A DNA stretch of 49,380 bases from an uncultured Clostridia bacterium (GCA_944384375.1 CALWTE010000019.1:1-49380); one strand, 5' to 3'; positions 15,633 through 25,413 are shown, counted from the first letter of the stretch. A program made the numbers and translations. The notes: generated from the sequence alone by a model not told the origin.

Positions 15633-17747
15633 CTAACTTGTAGGCTTATCTTCTAACATTTTAAAGTCAATTTGTCTGCGACGTAAATTTACACTTACGA
15701 CTTCTACTTTTACTTTCTGCCCTAATTGATAGTCGTGCTTTGTACCCGCTAATTTAAATAATTTTTCTAGCAAAACATAATTATCAGTAGGCAAGTTTTC
15801 TAGTGAACACATACCTTCTACGGTATTAGGCAATGCCACGAAAACGCCAAAGTTTGTACACCCTGTAACCACACCTTCGTAAACTTCGCCGATGTGATTT
15901 TGCATATAATCTGCCTTTTTCAAGTCTTCCACTTCTCTTTCAGCGACTTCGGCTAGTTTTTCGCGTTCGCTAGTATCAAGGGCTGCCTGCTCGGCAAACT
16001 CTGCGTAAAACTCCATTTCTTTCTTGTCTTTATTACGCAAATAGAACTTTTTAATCATTCGGTGGATAAATAAGTCGGGATAACGCCTAATAGGTGAAGT
16101 GAAATGGCAATAATCAACGGCAGCAATACCAAAATGCCCTAAATCTTTGGTGGCATATCTTGCTTTTTGCAAACTACGCAGCATTACTGAGTTTATTAAA
16201 GACTCGCAAGGCTGACCTTCTACGCGTTTTAGTAAGTTTTGCAATTCTTTTGGCGTAACTTTGTCTGGGTTGTCCCCTACTTTATAGCCAAATTGCCCTG
16301 CAAACTGGAAGAAATCAAACATTTTCTGCCCGTCGGGTTGCTCATGCACACGATAAAGGAAAGGAATTTTTTCCTTATTGCAAGCGGCAGCCACAGTTTC
16401 ATTTGCAATCAACATAAATGATTCAATCAGTAAGTGGGCTTCATTTCTCTCGTGCAATTTTACGTCTATTACGTGGCCAGCGCTGTCCATTTCAAATTCA
16501 CATTCTGGCAAATCAAATTCCAAAGCACCGCGTTTTTGTCTAGTTTTTAGTAAAATTCTATGCAACTTTTGCATTGTTTTGAACTTATCCACTAAGTACG
16601 CGTACTTTTTACACGTTTCGGCATCGTCATTTAAGATTGCAAAAACGTCTGTATAAGTCATTTGCTCACGTGATTTTATAATACCTTCTACAATTTCGTA
16701 ATCGTAAACCTTGCCGTCTGCATCAATTTCCATAAGCACAGACAAGGTTAGCCTATCTACCTTAGGGTTAAGAGAACAAATACCATTACTCAACTCTTTA
16801 GGTAACATAGGATAAACTTCGTCAGGGAAATAAACACTCGTACCCCTTTTGTATGCTTCCTGGTCTAGTGGTGAATTTGGTTTTACGTAATGCGATACAT
16901 CAGCAATATGCACGCCCAAAGAAAAATGTCCGTCTGGGTGCTCTTCAATGCTTACCGCATCATCAATGTCGCGAGTATCTTCGCCGTCAATAGTTACTAT
17001 ATCTAAGTCCCTAAAATCACGCCTACCCGCCATTTCCTTCTCACTAACTTTCTGTGGAATACCGCGGGCTTCTGCCAGTACTTCAGGCTCAAACTCTGCG
17101 TAAAGATTATTTTCACGAATAATTGCCAGCATTTCAATCTTAGGGTCGCCATTTAGCCCCAGCACTTCGGTAATGTTGCCTTGTGGGTTCTTGTCGCCCG
17201 AGTTATAACGAGTAATTCGGCAAACCACTTTGTCGTCTTGTTTGGCTCTAAATTTCTTGTGATTGCGCACAAGAATGTCTTTAAACATTCTAGTATCATC
17301 AGGTTTTACAAATGCAAGTCTGTCATTGACAATATCAAGAGTACCCACAATATTTTTATTGTTGCGCTCTACAATTTTTACCACTTCGCCTTCCATTTTG
17401 TCGTCCACTTTGCGAGATTTAACAAGAACAATATCTTGATGCAAGGCGTTTTTAAGTGCAGTGGGCGGAATAAAGACGTCAGGGGTGTCGCCTTCGTCTA
17501 AAAATTTACAAAAGGCAAAACCACGTGAATTGCCTATTAGTATACCCTTTCTCAACCCCAGTACTTCGGGAAGGGCTAACTTGTCGCTCCCTTCTACCAC
17601 CAAATCGCCGTTTAATACCATTTGCCCTATTTCGCTATATGCTGTGGTAAAGTCCATACCTAGTCCATTACTTACTGCCCTAGCGATGTCTGCACGGTTG
17701 CGAAAATTTAAGTTGTTTTCTTTTATAAAATCAATTATTTCTTGCAT
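15633..17747 (-). CDS. rnr: Ribonuclease R
   Basis: RNase R is a 3'-5' exoribonuclease that degrades structured RNA and works with tmRNA on non-stop messages. The 704-residue protein has an N-terminal winged-helix-like region (1-60), cold-shock domains (about 65-225), the RNB catalytic domain with the acidic cluster DGEDTRDIDDAV at about 253-265, HFTSPIRRYPDL at about 555, and a C-terminal S1 domain (about 620-700). It starts at the ATG at 17747 with GGAG. Being next to smpB and ssrA matches its role in trans-translation. Confidence 0.96.
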   Translation of the reverse strand: MQEIIDFIKENNLNFRNRADIARAVSNGLGMDFTTAYSEIGQMVLNGDLVVEGSDKLALPEVLGLRKGILIGNSRGFAFCKFLDEGDTPDVFIPPTALKNALHQDIVLVKSRKVDDKMEGEVVKIVERNNKNIVGTLDIVNDRLAFVKPDDTRMFKDILVRNHKKFRAKQDDKVVCRITRYNSGDKNPQGNITEVLGLNGDPKIEMLAIIRENNLYAEFEPEVLAEARGIPQKVSEKEMAGRRDFRDLDIVTIDGEDTRDIDDAVSIEEHPDGHFSLGVHIADVSHYVKPNSPLDQEAYKRGTSVYFPDEVYPMLPKELSNGICSLNPKVDRLTLSVLMEIDADGKVYDYEIVEGIIKSREQMTYTDVFAILNDDAETCKKYAYLVDKFKTMQKLHRILLKTRQKRGALEFDLPECEFEMDSAGHVIDVKLHERNEAHLLIESFMLIANETVAAACNKEKIPFLYRVHEQPDGQKMFDFFQFAGQFGYKVGDNPDKVTPKELQNLLKRVEGQPCESLINSVMLRSLQKARYATKDLGHFGIAAVDYCHFTSPIRRYPDLFIHRMIKKFYLRNKDKKEMEFYAEFAEQAALDTSEREKLAEVAEREVEDLKKADYMQNHIGEVYEGVVTGCTNFGVFVALPNTVEGMCSLENLPTDNYVLLEKLFKLAGTKHDYQLGQKVKVEVVSVNLRRRQIDFKMLEDKPTS

Positions 17748-17774
17748 TTTTTCTCCTAATTTCTTAAAATAACG

Positions 17775-17799
17775 AAAAAGAGAGAAAGTCTCCCTTCTC
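17775..17799 (-). terminator. Terminator between secG and rnr
   Basis: GAGAAGG and CTTTCTC form a 7-bp stem with one wobble around a GAGA loop. The minus strand then reads TCTTTTTCG. It would partly separate rnr from the glycolytic/secG transcript. Confidence 0.6.
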
Positions 17800-17810
17800 C
17801 CCTTATAAAA

Positions 17811-18140
17811 CTATGCACTTGTACTTGCTGCACTTGGATTGTAGATAAGCGTCAAGACGAAGAAAAGTATTGCCGCGATAACAATAGAAATCGCTATCCA
17901 TGCTGTTGCTTTCTTCATTCTACCTTCACGAGTAGAACCCTTGTTGTGTGAATAATAGGTATCTGTCTGCCCTGTAATACCAGTCAAGCCACCTTGCGAA
18001 TTGCTAGGTTGCAATAAAACAAGTATTGTAATTACAATAGCAGCAACAGCGATATAGCCTATTAATATTCCCCTAATTATAGGGAAAGAAGTGGTTACCC
18101 ATGTAGGCAAACCTGTCGCCATTAAACTAAAAATATCCAT
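17811..18140 (-). CDS. secG: Preprotein translocase subunit SecG
   Basis: SecG is a small helper of the SecYE channel. The 109-residue protein has two membrane segments (about 21-43 and 83-102), and the first is followed by the conserved loop LLQPSNSQGGLTG, matching the usual LLQ-x-G(S/K) region. The start is the ATG at 18140 with GGAGG. secG between gpmI and rnr is a common Firmicutes order. Confidence 0.93.
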   Translation of the reverse strand: MDIFSLMATGLPTWVTTSFPIIRGILIGYIAVAAIVITILVLLQPSNSQGGLTGITGQTDTYYSHNKGSTREGRMKKATAWIAISIVIAAILFFVLTLIYNPSAASTSA

Positions 18141-18235
18141 GTATTAGTCCTCCAAAATAGCCAAAAATTCAAATAAGTAGCAACATTATAACACAAAATA
18201 AAAGCATTTTCAAGTAAAATAAATAAATTTATCAA

Positions 18236-18466
18236 TCAATAAAAGACGGCAAAAAAGATTGCTACACCAAAAAAGATAATACTAAACCCAAAACAAACCC
18301 ATTTTATAGGTCTGTCGGTGTGGTTTTTGCCTACATTGATGGAACGTGCCAGCAAAAAGAAGCATATAATTAAGGCTACCATTATAATTATTCCACGAAT
18401 GGACGGGCTCAAACTCCTAGCCCAGTTTATGACTGTATCAAATACATTTGCTAAAAGTGCTATCAT
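18236..18466 (-). CDS. Small two-helix membrane protein, unknown
   Basis: A 76-residue protein with two hydrophobic helices (about 25-42 and 55-75) joined by a polar loop (NVGKNHTDRPIKW). I do not recognise the family. Its ATG overlaps the gpmI stop by one base (TAATG), so it is translationally coupled to gpmI, and secG follows 95 bp on. The tight coupling argues that it is real. Confidence 0.75.
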   Translation of the reverse strand: MIALLANVFDTVINWARSLSPSIRGIIIMVALIICFFLLARSINVGKNHTDRPIKWVCFGFSIIFFGVAIFFAVFY

Positions 18467-19998
18467 TAGTCTTCTTCATCTTCCTTTATAATACTATGTC
18501 CTGTCATTTCGGCAGGTTTATATAGTCCTAATAAGTCTAGCACAGTAGGAGCAAAGCAGTCAAGAGCAAAATTACCTTTTTTTAGTTCAATCGTCTTATC
18601 AGTTATAATAAAAGGAACGGGATTTAGCGTATGTGTGGTATTTTTGCCATTTGAAGTACGCATATCTTCAATATTGCCATGGTCGCCTGTAATTATACAA
18701 GTATAGCCATAAAGTAGGGCTTGCGTAACCACTTTTTCTAACGCTCTATCAACATATCCCAAAGTCTCTACACAGGCATCAAAATTGCCCGTATGTCCTA
18801 TCATATCGCAGTTACTAAAATTAATTAAGATAAAATCAAAAGTCTTCTTTGCAATTTCTTCTACTGCTATATTTGCAATTTCGGGCGCACGCATACTAGG
18901 ATAATCGGCAAAGTTATCTACAAACTTACTCTCCACTAGCATTCGTTTTTCACCCTTAAATGGTTTTTCAATTCCGCCATTAAAGTAATATGTAACGTGT
19001 GCATATTTTGTGGTTTCGGCAAGTTTAAGTTGTTTATAACCCGTTTTGCTTAATCTCTCAGACAAGGTATTTTGCGGGATATTTGGCCCGAATAAATACG
19101 GTAAATTTGTTTGATTTTCGTCATACATACACATAGCAGTAACGTTTATTTTAGGAAAATTACGTCTAGGGAAGCATAAGAAATTTTTTGATGCAAAAGC
19201 ATTTGAAATTTGGCGCATACGGTCGGGGCGGAAGTTGAAGAAGAATAATTCGTCGCCGTCTTTCATACCCTGATAACCACCGATTACAAATGGTGGCATA
19301 AACTCGTCGCTTACATTCCTATCATATGTCTTTTTAAATGCGTCGTAAATGGCGTTTGCACGCGTGCCGACAGCAGAAACCATTAAATCAAACGCTGTTT
19401 GCGTCCTATTCCAACGTTCTTCCCTGTCCATAGCGTAAAATCTGCCCACTATTGTAGCAATAGAGCCTACGCCTAGTTTGCCCAAATGCGACTCAATTTC
19501 TTGTACAAAACGCATTCCGCTATTTGGCTTTGTATCTCTGCCGTCAGTAAAACAATGTACTTTTATGTCTTTTACGCCGACTTCTGCACAGTGCGAAAGT
19601 ATAAATTTTAGATGTTCAATACTACTATGCACACCACCATTTGAAACAAGCCCTGCGATGTGTAGCGTTTTATTTTGCGTAACCACTCGTTCAAGCATTT
19701 CGTCTAAGACTTTATTTTTTACAAAAGTGCCGTCATTTATAGCATTATTAATACGCATAAAGTCTTGATATACTACCCTGCCTGCGCCTAAGTTAATATG
19801 CCCAACTTCACTATTCCCCATTTGTCCTTTTGGCAAGCCAACATATTCTTCACTAGCGTGAATTTCGGTATTTGGGAATTCTTTTAGTAAAGTATTGTAA
19901 AAAGGCATTTGGGCGACTTTTACTGGGTTACCTTCTTTTTCGTTACGGCAACCAAACCCGTCTAAAACAATACCGATTACAGGTCTATTAGATTTCAC
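18466..19998 (-). CDS. gpmI: 2,3-bisphosphoglycerate-independent phosphoglycerate mutase
   Basis: GpmI converts 3-phosphoglycerate to 2-phosphoglycerate using two manganese ions. The 510-residue length is standard. Metal-binding and catalytic motifs are present: VLDGFG (11-16), the phosphoserine at Ser63 in MGNSEVGH, HCFTDGRDT, and the C-terminal ITGDHGN and THTLNPVP. The start is GTG at 19998 and overlaps the tpiA stop by one base. It is part of pgk-tpiA-gpmI. Confidence 0.97.
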   Translation of the reverse strand: MKSNRPVIGIVLDGFGCRNEKEGNPVKVAQMPFYNTLLKEFPNTEIHASEEYVGLPKGQMGNSEVGHINLGAGRVVYQDFMRINNAINDGTFVKNKVLDEMLERVVTQNKTLHIAGLVSNGGVHSSIEHLKFILSHCAEVGVKDIKVHCFTDGRDTKPNSGMRFVQEIESHLGKLGVGSIATIVGRFYAMDREERWNRTQTAFDLMVSAVGTRANAIYDAFKKTYDRNVSDEFMPPFVIGGYQGMKDGDELFFFNFRPDRMRQISNAFASKNFLCFPRRNFPKINVTAMCMYDENQTNLPYLFGPNIPQNTLSERLSKTGYKQLKLAETTKYAHVTYYFNGGIEKPFKGEKRMLVESKFVDNFADYPSMRAPEIANIAVEEIAKKTFDFILINFSNCDMIGHTGNFDACVETLGYVDRALEKVVTQALLYGYTCIITGDHGNIEDMRTSNGKNTTHTLNPVPFIITDKTIELKKGNFALDCFAPTVLDLLGLYKPAEMTGHSIIKEDEED

Positions 19999-20738
19999 TA
20001 CTTTTCACCCCCTTGTATCATATTTTTTGCGATACTCATAAACTTTTCTGCATTTTGGCTCGCTCCGCCTACAAGAAATCCATCTACACTAGGCAATTTC
20101 GCTAAACTTAACGAATTTTCAGGACTTACGCTACCACCGTACAGCACGATTGCGGGATAGTTTTGCCCCATAATTTTATGCATTTCTTGCTTTATATAGT
20201 CACAAATTTCAGCGACTATTTCTTCACTTGCTACTTTCCCCGTGCCTATTGCCCAAACAGGTTCGTAGGCAATTATAATTTGCTTGAATTTATCTACATT
20301 ATCAAGGTTACCTGCAAGTTGACTGCTTAAAACTTGTTTGGTCTCTTGCTTTTCGTACTGCTTTAAGGTTTCACCCACGCACAATATCGGCAAAATGTCG
20401 TATTCTTGCAAACGTTTAATTTTTTCGCTAACTTGAGTATTTGTTTCGTTGAAATACCCCCTGCGTTCGCTATGCCCTACAATGCAAAAATCTAAGTCCA
20501 AATCCCTTAGCATATTTGCTGAAATTTCGCCCGTATAAGCACCCTTTTGGTATTCGCTCACATTTTGCACACCTAATAGCATATTTTTGTGCAATTTTTC
20601 ACACGCGCCCACATACACACTAGGCACAGCAACGCCGACATAAATATTACTAGGCAATTTTACTTTGCTTTGCCTTGTGAATGCCTTTATTTCGGCTAGG
20701 GACATATTCATTTTCCAGTTACCGAACAAATACTTCAT
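19998..20738 (-). CDS. tpiA: Triosephosphate isomerase
   Basis: TpiA interconverts dihydroxyacetone phosphate and glyceraldehyde 3-phosphate. The 246-residue protein has FGNWKMN with the active-site Asn and Lys (residues 5-11), the His of VGHSERR, the catalytic Glu of AYEPVWAIGTG, and the phosphate loop YGGSV. It starts at the ATG at 20738 with GGAG, 10 bp after pgk, and its stop overlaps the gpmI start. Confidence 0.98.
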   Translation of the reverse strand: MKYLFGNWKMNMSLAEIKAFTRQSKVKLPSNIYVGVAVPSVYVGACEKLHKNMLLGVQNVSEYQKGAYTGEISANMLRDLDLDFCIVGHSERRGYFNETNTQVSEKIKRLQEYDILPILCVGETLKQYEKQETKQVLSSQLAGNLDNVDKFKQIIIAYEPVWAIGTGKVASEEIVAEICDYIKQEMHKIMGQNYPAIVLYGGSVSPENSLSLAKLPSVDGFLVGGASQNAEKFMSIAKNMIQGGEK

Positions 20739-20748
20739 TTCTCTCTCC

Positions 20749-21939
20749 TTAATTTTTATTTGCTATACAATCTAGCCCAGGCAGTGAGCCACTCTCTAAC
20801 AATTGCAATGCTGCCCCGCCCCCTGTTGAAATATGATTAATTTTGTCTTGCAATTTTAATTGTTCAATACATTTAGCGCTATCGCCACCGCCGACTATTG
20901 TAAATGCCTTTGCGTCTGCCAGTGCTTTTGCTACTTCGTTAGTACCTTTTGCAAATTTTTGGAATTCTGCCACACCCAAAGGCCCATTCCAAAATACCGT
21001 TTTTGCCTTTGAAATGTAATATTTAAACAATCTAATTGATGCAGGCCCTATATCCATACCTATACCAGCACGTGGAAATTTTTTAGTGCTACTTGTGACA
21101 GATTCCGCCGAAAAACTAAACTCACCAGCAACGACGTGGTCAATAGGTAAAACTACTTTTACCCCTTGCGTCTTTGCCTTCTCTAACAGCAATCTGGCTA
21201 ACTGGACTTTGTCTTTTTCTACAATGGAGCGCCCCATATTAAAGCCTTGCGCACGCAAGAAAGTATATGCCATTGCCCCACCTATCAGCACAACATCGGC
21301 TACATCAATTAACCTACTAATAAGGGTGATTTTATCCTTTATCTTTGCCCCACCGATGATTACTACAAAAGGACGTTTTGGATTGTCTAGCGCACCGCCT
21401 AAGACTTGCAACTCACGTTCTACCAAAAACCCTATACAAGACGGCAAATAATCAGCCACTTTGCACGTACTAGCATGTGCTCTGTGCATAGTACCAAAAG
21501 CATCGTTACAATAAACATCAGCGACACCTGCTAGTTCTTTTGCAAATTCGGCATCATTTTCTTCTTCCCTAGCATCAAAACGCACGTTTTCCATCATTAC
21601 AATATCGCCAGGTTTCATAGTACGGACATACTTATATGTTTCCGAACCTGCCACGTCATTTGCTAGAATTATAGGTTTTTTTAGCAGTTCCCTTAAATGC
21701 TCAGCAACGGGTTTTAGTGAAAATTCAGGTACAATCTTACCACCTGGTCTACCTAAGTGGCTAACGATTATAATTTTTGCGTTCTGCTCAATTAGATATT
21801 GAATAGTAGGCAGAGTCTCACGCATTCTTTTGTCGTTAGTGATTTGTAGATTAGAATTTAGCGGAACATTGAAATCTACGCGCAACAGCACGCGTTTTTC
21901 CCTTAATTCCAAATCACGCAAAGTCATTTTATTAAACAT
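20749..21939 (-). CDS. pgk: Phosphoglycerate kinase
   Basis: Pgk makes ATP from 1,3-bisphosphoglycerate. The 396-residue protein has LLRVDFNVPL (18-27), SHLGRPGG, GGAKIKDKI and the C-terminal GGGDSAKCI. The start is the ATG at 21939 with GGAG. It follows the transporter-like gene by only 15 bp, so the glycolytic unit appears to begin with that gene; glyceraldehyde 3-phosphate dehydrogenase, the usual upstream partner, is absent here. Confidence 0.98.
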   Translation of the reverse strand: MFNKMTLRDLELREKRVLLRVDFNVPLNSNLQITNDKRMRETLPTIQYLIEQNAKIIIVSHLGRPGGKIVPEFSLKPVAEHLRELLKKPIILANDVAGSETYKYVRTMKPGDIVMMENVRFDAREEENDAEFAKELAGVADVYCNDAFGTMHRAHASTCKVADYLPSCIGFLVERELQVLGGALDNPKRPFVVIIGGAKIKDKITLISRLIDVADVVLIGGAMAYTFLRAQGFNMGRSIVEKDKVQLARLLLEKAKTQGVKVVLPIDHVVAGEFSFSAESVTSSTKKFPRAGIGMDIGPASIRLFKYYISKAKTVFWNGPLGVAEFQKFAKGTNEVAKALADAKAFTIVGGGDSAKCIEQLKLQDKINHISTGGGAALQLLESGSLPGLDCIANKN

Positions 21940-21954
21940 TTTCTCTCTCCTTTT

Positions 21955-23595
21955 TTATCCAGACAAGATACCGAGTTTTACTGCGATATTATCAAGGCTC
22001 GCGGTATAATCTTCTAAATTTCTTAAAATTATAAAGTAAGTATTGCCTTCGGGTAGGTGTCCGTTTTTTCGGTAATCGGAATAAACTTCTTTACGCAAAG
22101 TATGCAAGTATCCACCTATCTTTTTGTTATAAGCCATTATGCCTTTCAGCCCGTCATTGCCTATGTCTTGATTGTTGATTAATTTTTCAATCAAGTCGCA
22201 GTTCATCTTAACTAAATTATTTAACTCATTAGAAACTTTTAAAAGTGCATTTATTTGTTTTTGTGTAATTGAGCGCGGTTTTTTAGCAATGTCATTACCT
22301 ATTTCGCTTAATTTACGGGAGCGGTCCACTAGATAGTGCATATCGCTAAGAATGTTTACTAGAATATTTGTCTTTTGCAAGTTTTCCTTACCCGCGCGCG
22401 GGGTCATACGCAGTGCCGAATTATTAGTAATTCTAATTGCCTTGTCCAGCCCTTGAATTCTACCCTTGATACCACGCATATCTTTTTTGGCTTCAATTTT
22501 TGCCAAAATGTCGGTCTGTAATTCGGCATTCATTTCTAGTAATTTTTTAGTAGATTGTAGCAAGGCAATGTAGCCTACACCGAACACCGATATAACAGAA
22601 TCAGACAGCACAAAATCGGCATACGGGTCTTTTTTCTTTTTCCTTTCGGGTATTAGTACAATTAGCATTTTTTCCATAATTTTGCCAAACGGCATTAGCA
22701 CAATAGGTATAAACATTTGGAACATATGCACAAGTATTAAAGTAATTAATGCATTGTCGCCTAGTGCGTGAAATAAATCGGTGTACCAGCCCGTAAAGTA
22801 GAGCGGTGCTAACACCACAAAACCAAAGAAATAAGCAAATACATGGTAAAAGCCCACACGTTTTGCATCAGTTCCCTGTCCTGGTGCTGTGTAGATAAAG
22901 TCGGCAACAGCCGTACCCACACCACCAGCGAGCATACCCATTACCGCACTTTCTATTCCTACTGGTCCCGTCCCACTCATACCAACCAAAGAAACGACAA
23001 AGGTCAAAGTCGCAAAAGTACTAGTCGTAAATATTGCGAATAGGAATGATACTAGCATTATTACAATGGGGTAATTAATGGAACTAATAAAGTCAAACAC
23101 TTCGGGCAGTTGGAAAATTTGCCCCGCATAAGTACCTACTAACTCAATTCCTAGAAACAACATACCAAAGCCGACTAATGCTTTAGCCGCAAGTTGTGCC
23201 TTGCTGGTCTTGACAAACAAGTTAATAATAGCACCCACAAAGCATAGAATTGTAAAGTAAGTAGTTAAATTAAAGCCTTGAAAAATCATTAGGATAATGG
23301 AAATCATGTTACCAAAACACAACCCCAGCACCATAGGTAGACTTTGCCTTAGGCTAATAGTACCTACGTTTACATAGTCCATTATCATTCCGTTAACTAG
23401 CGTAGTCTTTTGCGTACCAAAAGTCAGCAATGCACTAAACAAGTACCCTGTAATAGGCTTCTTTGCCATTTGCATAAACTTATTGTTTAAGCGATAACCT
23501 AGCCCCGACTCTAGCGCGCTACTAAAAAGCGACATACCATATAGCAGTATACCGAGCCCTGCAAATGTTAAGATTAGCATGTAAATTACACTCAT
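21955..23595 (-). CDS. Na/Pi-cotransporter-family membrane protein with PhoU-like tail
   Basis: The 546-residue protein has eight or nine membrane helices (about 1-315) arranged as the two inverted halves of the NptA/PNaS family, then a helical PhoU-like cytosolic domain (about 355-546). The start is the ATG at 23595 with AAGGA; a TTG five codons up is less likely. The QSSSATT phosphate/sodium motif of the family is missing from both halves (TQKTTLVNG and TTSTFATLT instead), so the substrate may not be phosphate. It lies 15 bp ahead of pgk and is probably cotranscribed with the glycolytic genes. Confidence 0.8.
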   Translation of the reverse strand: MSVIYMLILTFAGLGILLYGMSLFSSALESGLGYRLNNKFMQMAKKPITGYLFSALLTFGTQKTTLVNGMIMDYVNVGTISLRQSLPMVLGLCFGNMISIILMIFQGFNLTTYFTILCFVGAIINLFVKTSKAQLAAKALVGFGMLFLGIELVGTYAGQIFQLPEVFDFISSINYPIVIMLVSFLFAIFTTSTFATLTFVVSLVGMSGTGPVGIESAVMGMLAGGVGTAVADFIYTAPGQGTDAKRVGFYHVFAYFFGFVVLAPLYFTGWYTDLFHALGDNALITLILVHMFQMFIPIVLMPFGKIMEKMLIVLIPERKKKKDPYADFVLSDSVISVFGVGYIALLQSTKKLLEMNAELQTDILAKIEAKKDMRGIKGRIQGLDKAIRITNNSALRMTPRAGKENLQKTNILVNILSDMHYLVDRSRKLSEIGNDIAKKPRSITQKQINALLKVSNELNNLVKMNCDLIEKLINNQDIGNDGLKGIMAYNKKIGGYLHTLRKEVYSDYRKNGHLPEGNTYFIILRNLEDYTASLDNIAVKLGILSG

Positions 23596-23673
23596 AAAAA
23601 TTCCTTGCAAAGTACTAATAATATGATACTAAAATTTACAATTAAAAGCAAATAATTTTATATTGTTTTTTAA

Positions 23674-24594
23674 TTAATTTTCAAATATTTTTTCTAGTAT
23701 CAAAAATATATTTTCTAAATTGTTTTCTTGAATTAATTCGTTACGTAGTTTTGCCCCAACTTTAGCCTTTTTTAAGTAAAAATTTAATTGTCCACGCATG
23801 GCACTTACTACCCTATTTTGCGGGCAATATTCTAGCATTAAATTATAATTTTCTTTAATTATTTTTAATTTTTCTTGATTTTTTATTTCAGTTTTTTCAC
23901 TATCAAATATCCACGGATTACCTAATGCCCCACGGCCTATTGCCACACCTGAAACTTGCCTTTCTTTTAATATTTTTTGTGCGTCAGCGTAACTTGTAAT
24001 ATCGCCATTGCCTATGACGGGAATTTTTACAGATTCGGCTACTTTTTCAATTATTCCCCAGTCTGCCTGCCCCGAATACATTTGCTCTCTAGTCCTACCA
24101 TGCAAGCAAATTGCACTTGCTCCACTATCTTGACACATCTTAGCAAAATCAACCGCAACAATATTGCCACTATCCCACCCTGTACGGAATTTAACAGTTA
24201 CGGGCTTTTTGCTATGTAACACAGTAGTTTCTATAATGGCGCTAGCAAGTTTAAAATTATTTAACAACGCACTACCCGCACCCGTTTTAACCACTTTGGG
24301 CACGGGGCAACCCATATTAATATCAATTATAGGAAAAGGGGCTATTTCAGGTAGATTAACCGCATCGGCAAAAAATTCAGGCTCGCTACCAAAGAGTTGG
24401 ACTGCCGTACTGCCTTCTTTTCCATTGCAAAAAAGCAAGTCGCGTGTAGATTGTGAATTATAGATTAACCCCTTTGTAGAGACCATTTCGGTAGTAACTA
24501 ACCCTGCACCATTTTCTAGGCAAATTTGCCGAAAAGCACTATCAGTAAAGCCCGCCATAGGGGCTAACCATAATTTGTTTAAATATTTTTCCAT
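23674..24594 (-). CDS. dus: tRNA-dihydrouridine synthase
   Basis: Dus reduces uridine to dihydrouridine in the tRNA D-loop with FMN. The 306-residue protein starts with LAPMAGFTDSAFR, has DINMGCPVPKVVKTGAGSAL with the catalytic Cys, the HGRTREQMYSG FMN/tRNA region, and GNGDI and GRGALGNPWIF phosphate-binding loops. It looks closest to the DusB subgroup common in Firmicutes, but the subgroup is not certain. It starts at the ATG at 24594. Confidence 0.94.
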   Translation of the reverse strand: MEKYLNKLWLAPMAGFTDSAFRQICLENGAGLVTTEMVSTKGLIYNSQSTRDLLFCNGKEGSTAVQLFGSEPEFFADAVNLPEIAPFPIIDINMGCPVPKVVKTGAGSALLNNFKLASAIIETTVLHSKKPVTVKFRTGWDSGNIVAVDFAKMCQDSGASAICLHGRTREQMYSGQADWGIIEKVAESVKIPVIGNGDITSYADAQKILKERQVSGVAIGRGALGNPWIFDSEKTEIKNQEKLKIIKENYNLMLEYCPQNRVVSAMRGQLNFYLKKAKVGAKLRNELIQENNLENIFLILEKIFEN

Positions 24595-24667
24595 AATTTT
24601 TTCCTTAATTAATAATATTTTCTAACTTTATTTAGATAATAATGCCTAAAAAACACTTCCCTCTATA

Positions 24668-24695
24668 ACAAAAAATGGAGCATTTCTGCCCCATT
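24668..24695 (-). terminator. Terminator after the HU gene
   Basis: AATGGAGCA (24674-24682) pairs with TGCCCCATT (24687-24695) around a four-base loop, with one mismatch. The minus strand then has TTTTTTG. Confidence 0.85.
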
Positions 24696-24712
24696 CGTTA
24701 TTTTTTAAAAAT

Positions 24713-24988
24713 TTAAGCGTTTACAGCGTCTTTAAGACCCTTTCCGGCTTTGAAAGCAGGTACTTTGCATGCAGGAATCTTGATAGATTCTTTTGTAGCA
24801 GGGTTAATACCTGTACGAGCAGCGCGGGTACGTGCTTCAAACTGGCCGAAACCTGTCAAAACAACTTTATCGCCTGATTTTAATTGTGCTTGAATGATGT
24901 CAAGCGCAGCATTAACTGCTCTAGCAGCCTCTACATTAGACAAGTTTGCCTGTTCAGCCACTGCAACGATAAATTCTTGTTTGTTCAT
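24713..24988 (-). CDS. hup: HU-family DNA-binding protein
   Basis: HU is the main nucleoid protein that bends DNA. The 91-residue protein has the classic order: helical dimer core (MNKQEFIVAVAEQANLS), GFGQFEAR, and the beta-arm RTGINPATKESI with the conserved Pro that wedges DNA, ending in PAFKAGKGLKDAVN. It starts at the ATG at 24988 with AAAAAGGAG and has its own terminator. Confidence 0.97.
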   Translation of the reverse strand: MNKQEFIVAVAEQANLSNVEAARAVNAALDIIQAQLKSGDKVVLTGFGQFEARTRAARTGINPATKESIKIPACKVPAFKAGKGLKDAVNA

Positions 24989-25107
24989 TACCTAATTCTC
25001 CTTTTTGTGAAGTTTAATTCATTATATCATAAATTTTGCCTTGCTCCAAACGATTTTCCTTTGTTTTTGGCATTTTTTTGCAAAATTTGCCCTATTTTAC
25101 CCCTTTT

Positions 25108-25392
25108 TTAGCCAAAAATTTGTAAAAATTGACGTTTTAGACTCTCACTGCACCGAAATTTTGGCGTAAATTTTGCAGGCACTAACACCTTATTTAGACT
25201 ATTTGGCACATGTTTTAGGCAAGATTTTGAGTAGTTTGCCCAAAATTTTCCAAAGCCTTTTATGGTGATTACTTCACCACGTTTGAGTGCTAAAACCATC
25301 AAATCTAGCATATTTTCTACGACTTGCCTACTCTTGTTTAAGGATAAATCACAACGTTTTGCCAAAAACCTAATCAAATCTGTTTTATTCAT
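25108..25392 (-). CDS. Divergent HU/IHF-family protein
   Basis: The 94-residue protein has the HU core (NKTDLIRFLAKRCDLSLNKSRQVVENML and IKGFGKFWANY), but its arm (SKSCLKHVPNSLNKVLVPAKFTPKF) lacks the Asn-Pro of ordinary HU, and the tail is PKFRCSESLKRQFLQIFG. It contains three cysteines, unusual for HU. The ATG at 25392 has no clear ribosome site. It lies between hup and spoVB on the same strand. It may be a specialised or sporulation-time nucleoid protein; that is inference. Confidence 0.8.
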   Translation of the reverse strand: MNKTDLIRFLAKRCDLSLNKSRQVVENMLDLMVLALKRGEVITIKGFGKFWANYSKSCLKHVPNSLNKVLVPAKFTPKFRCSESLKRQFLQIFG

Positions 25393-25413
25393 ACTATAAT
25401 TTTTGCCAAAAAA

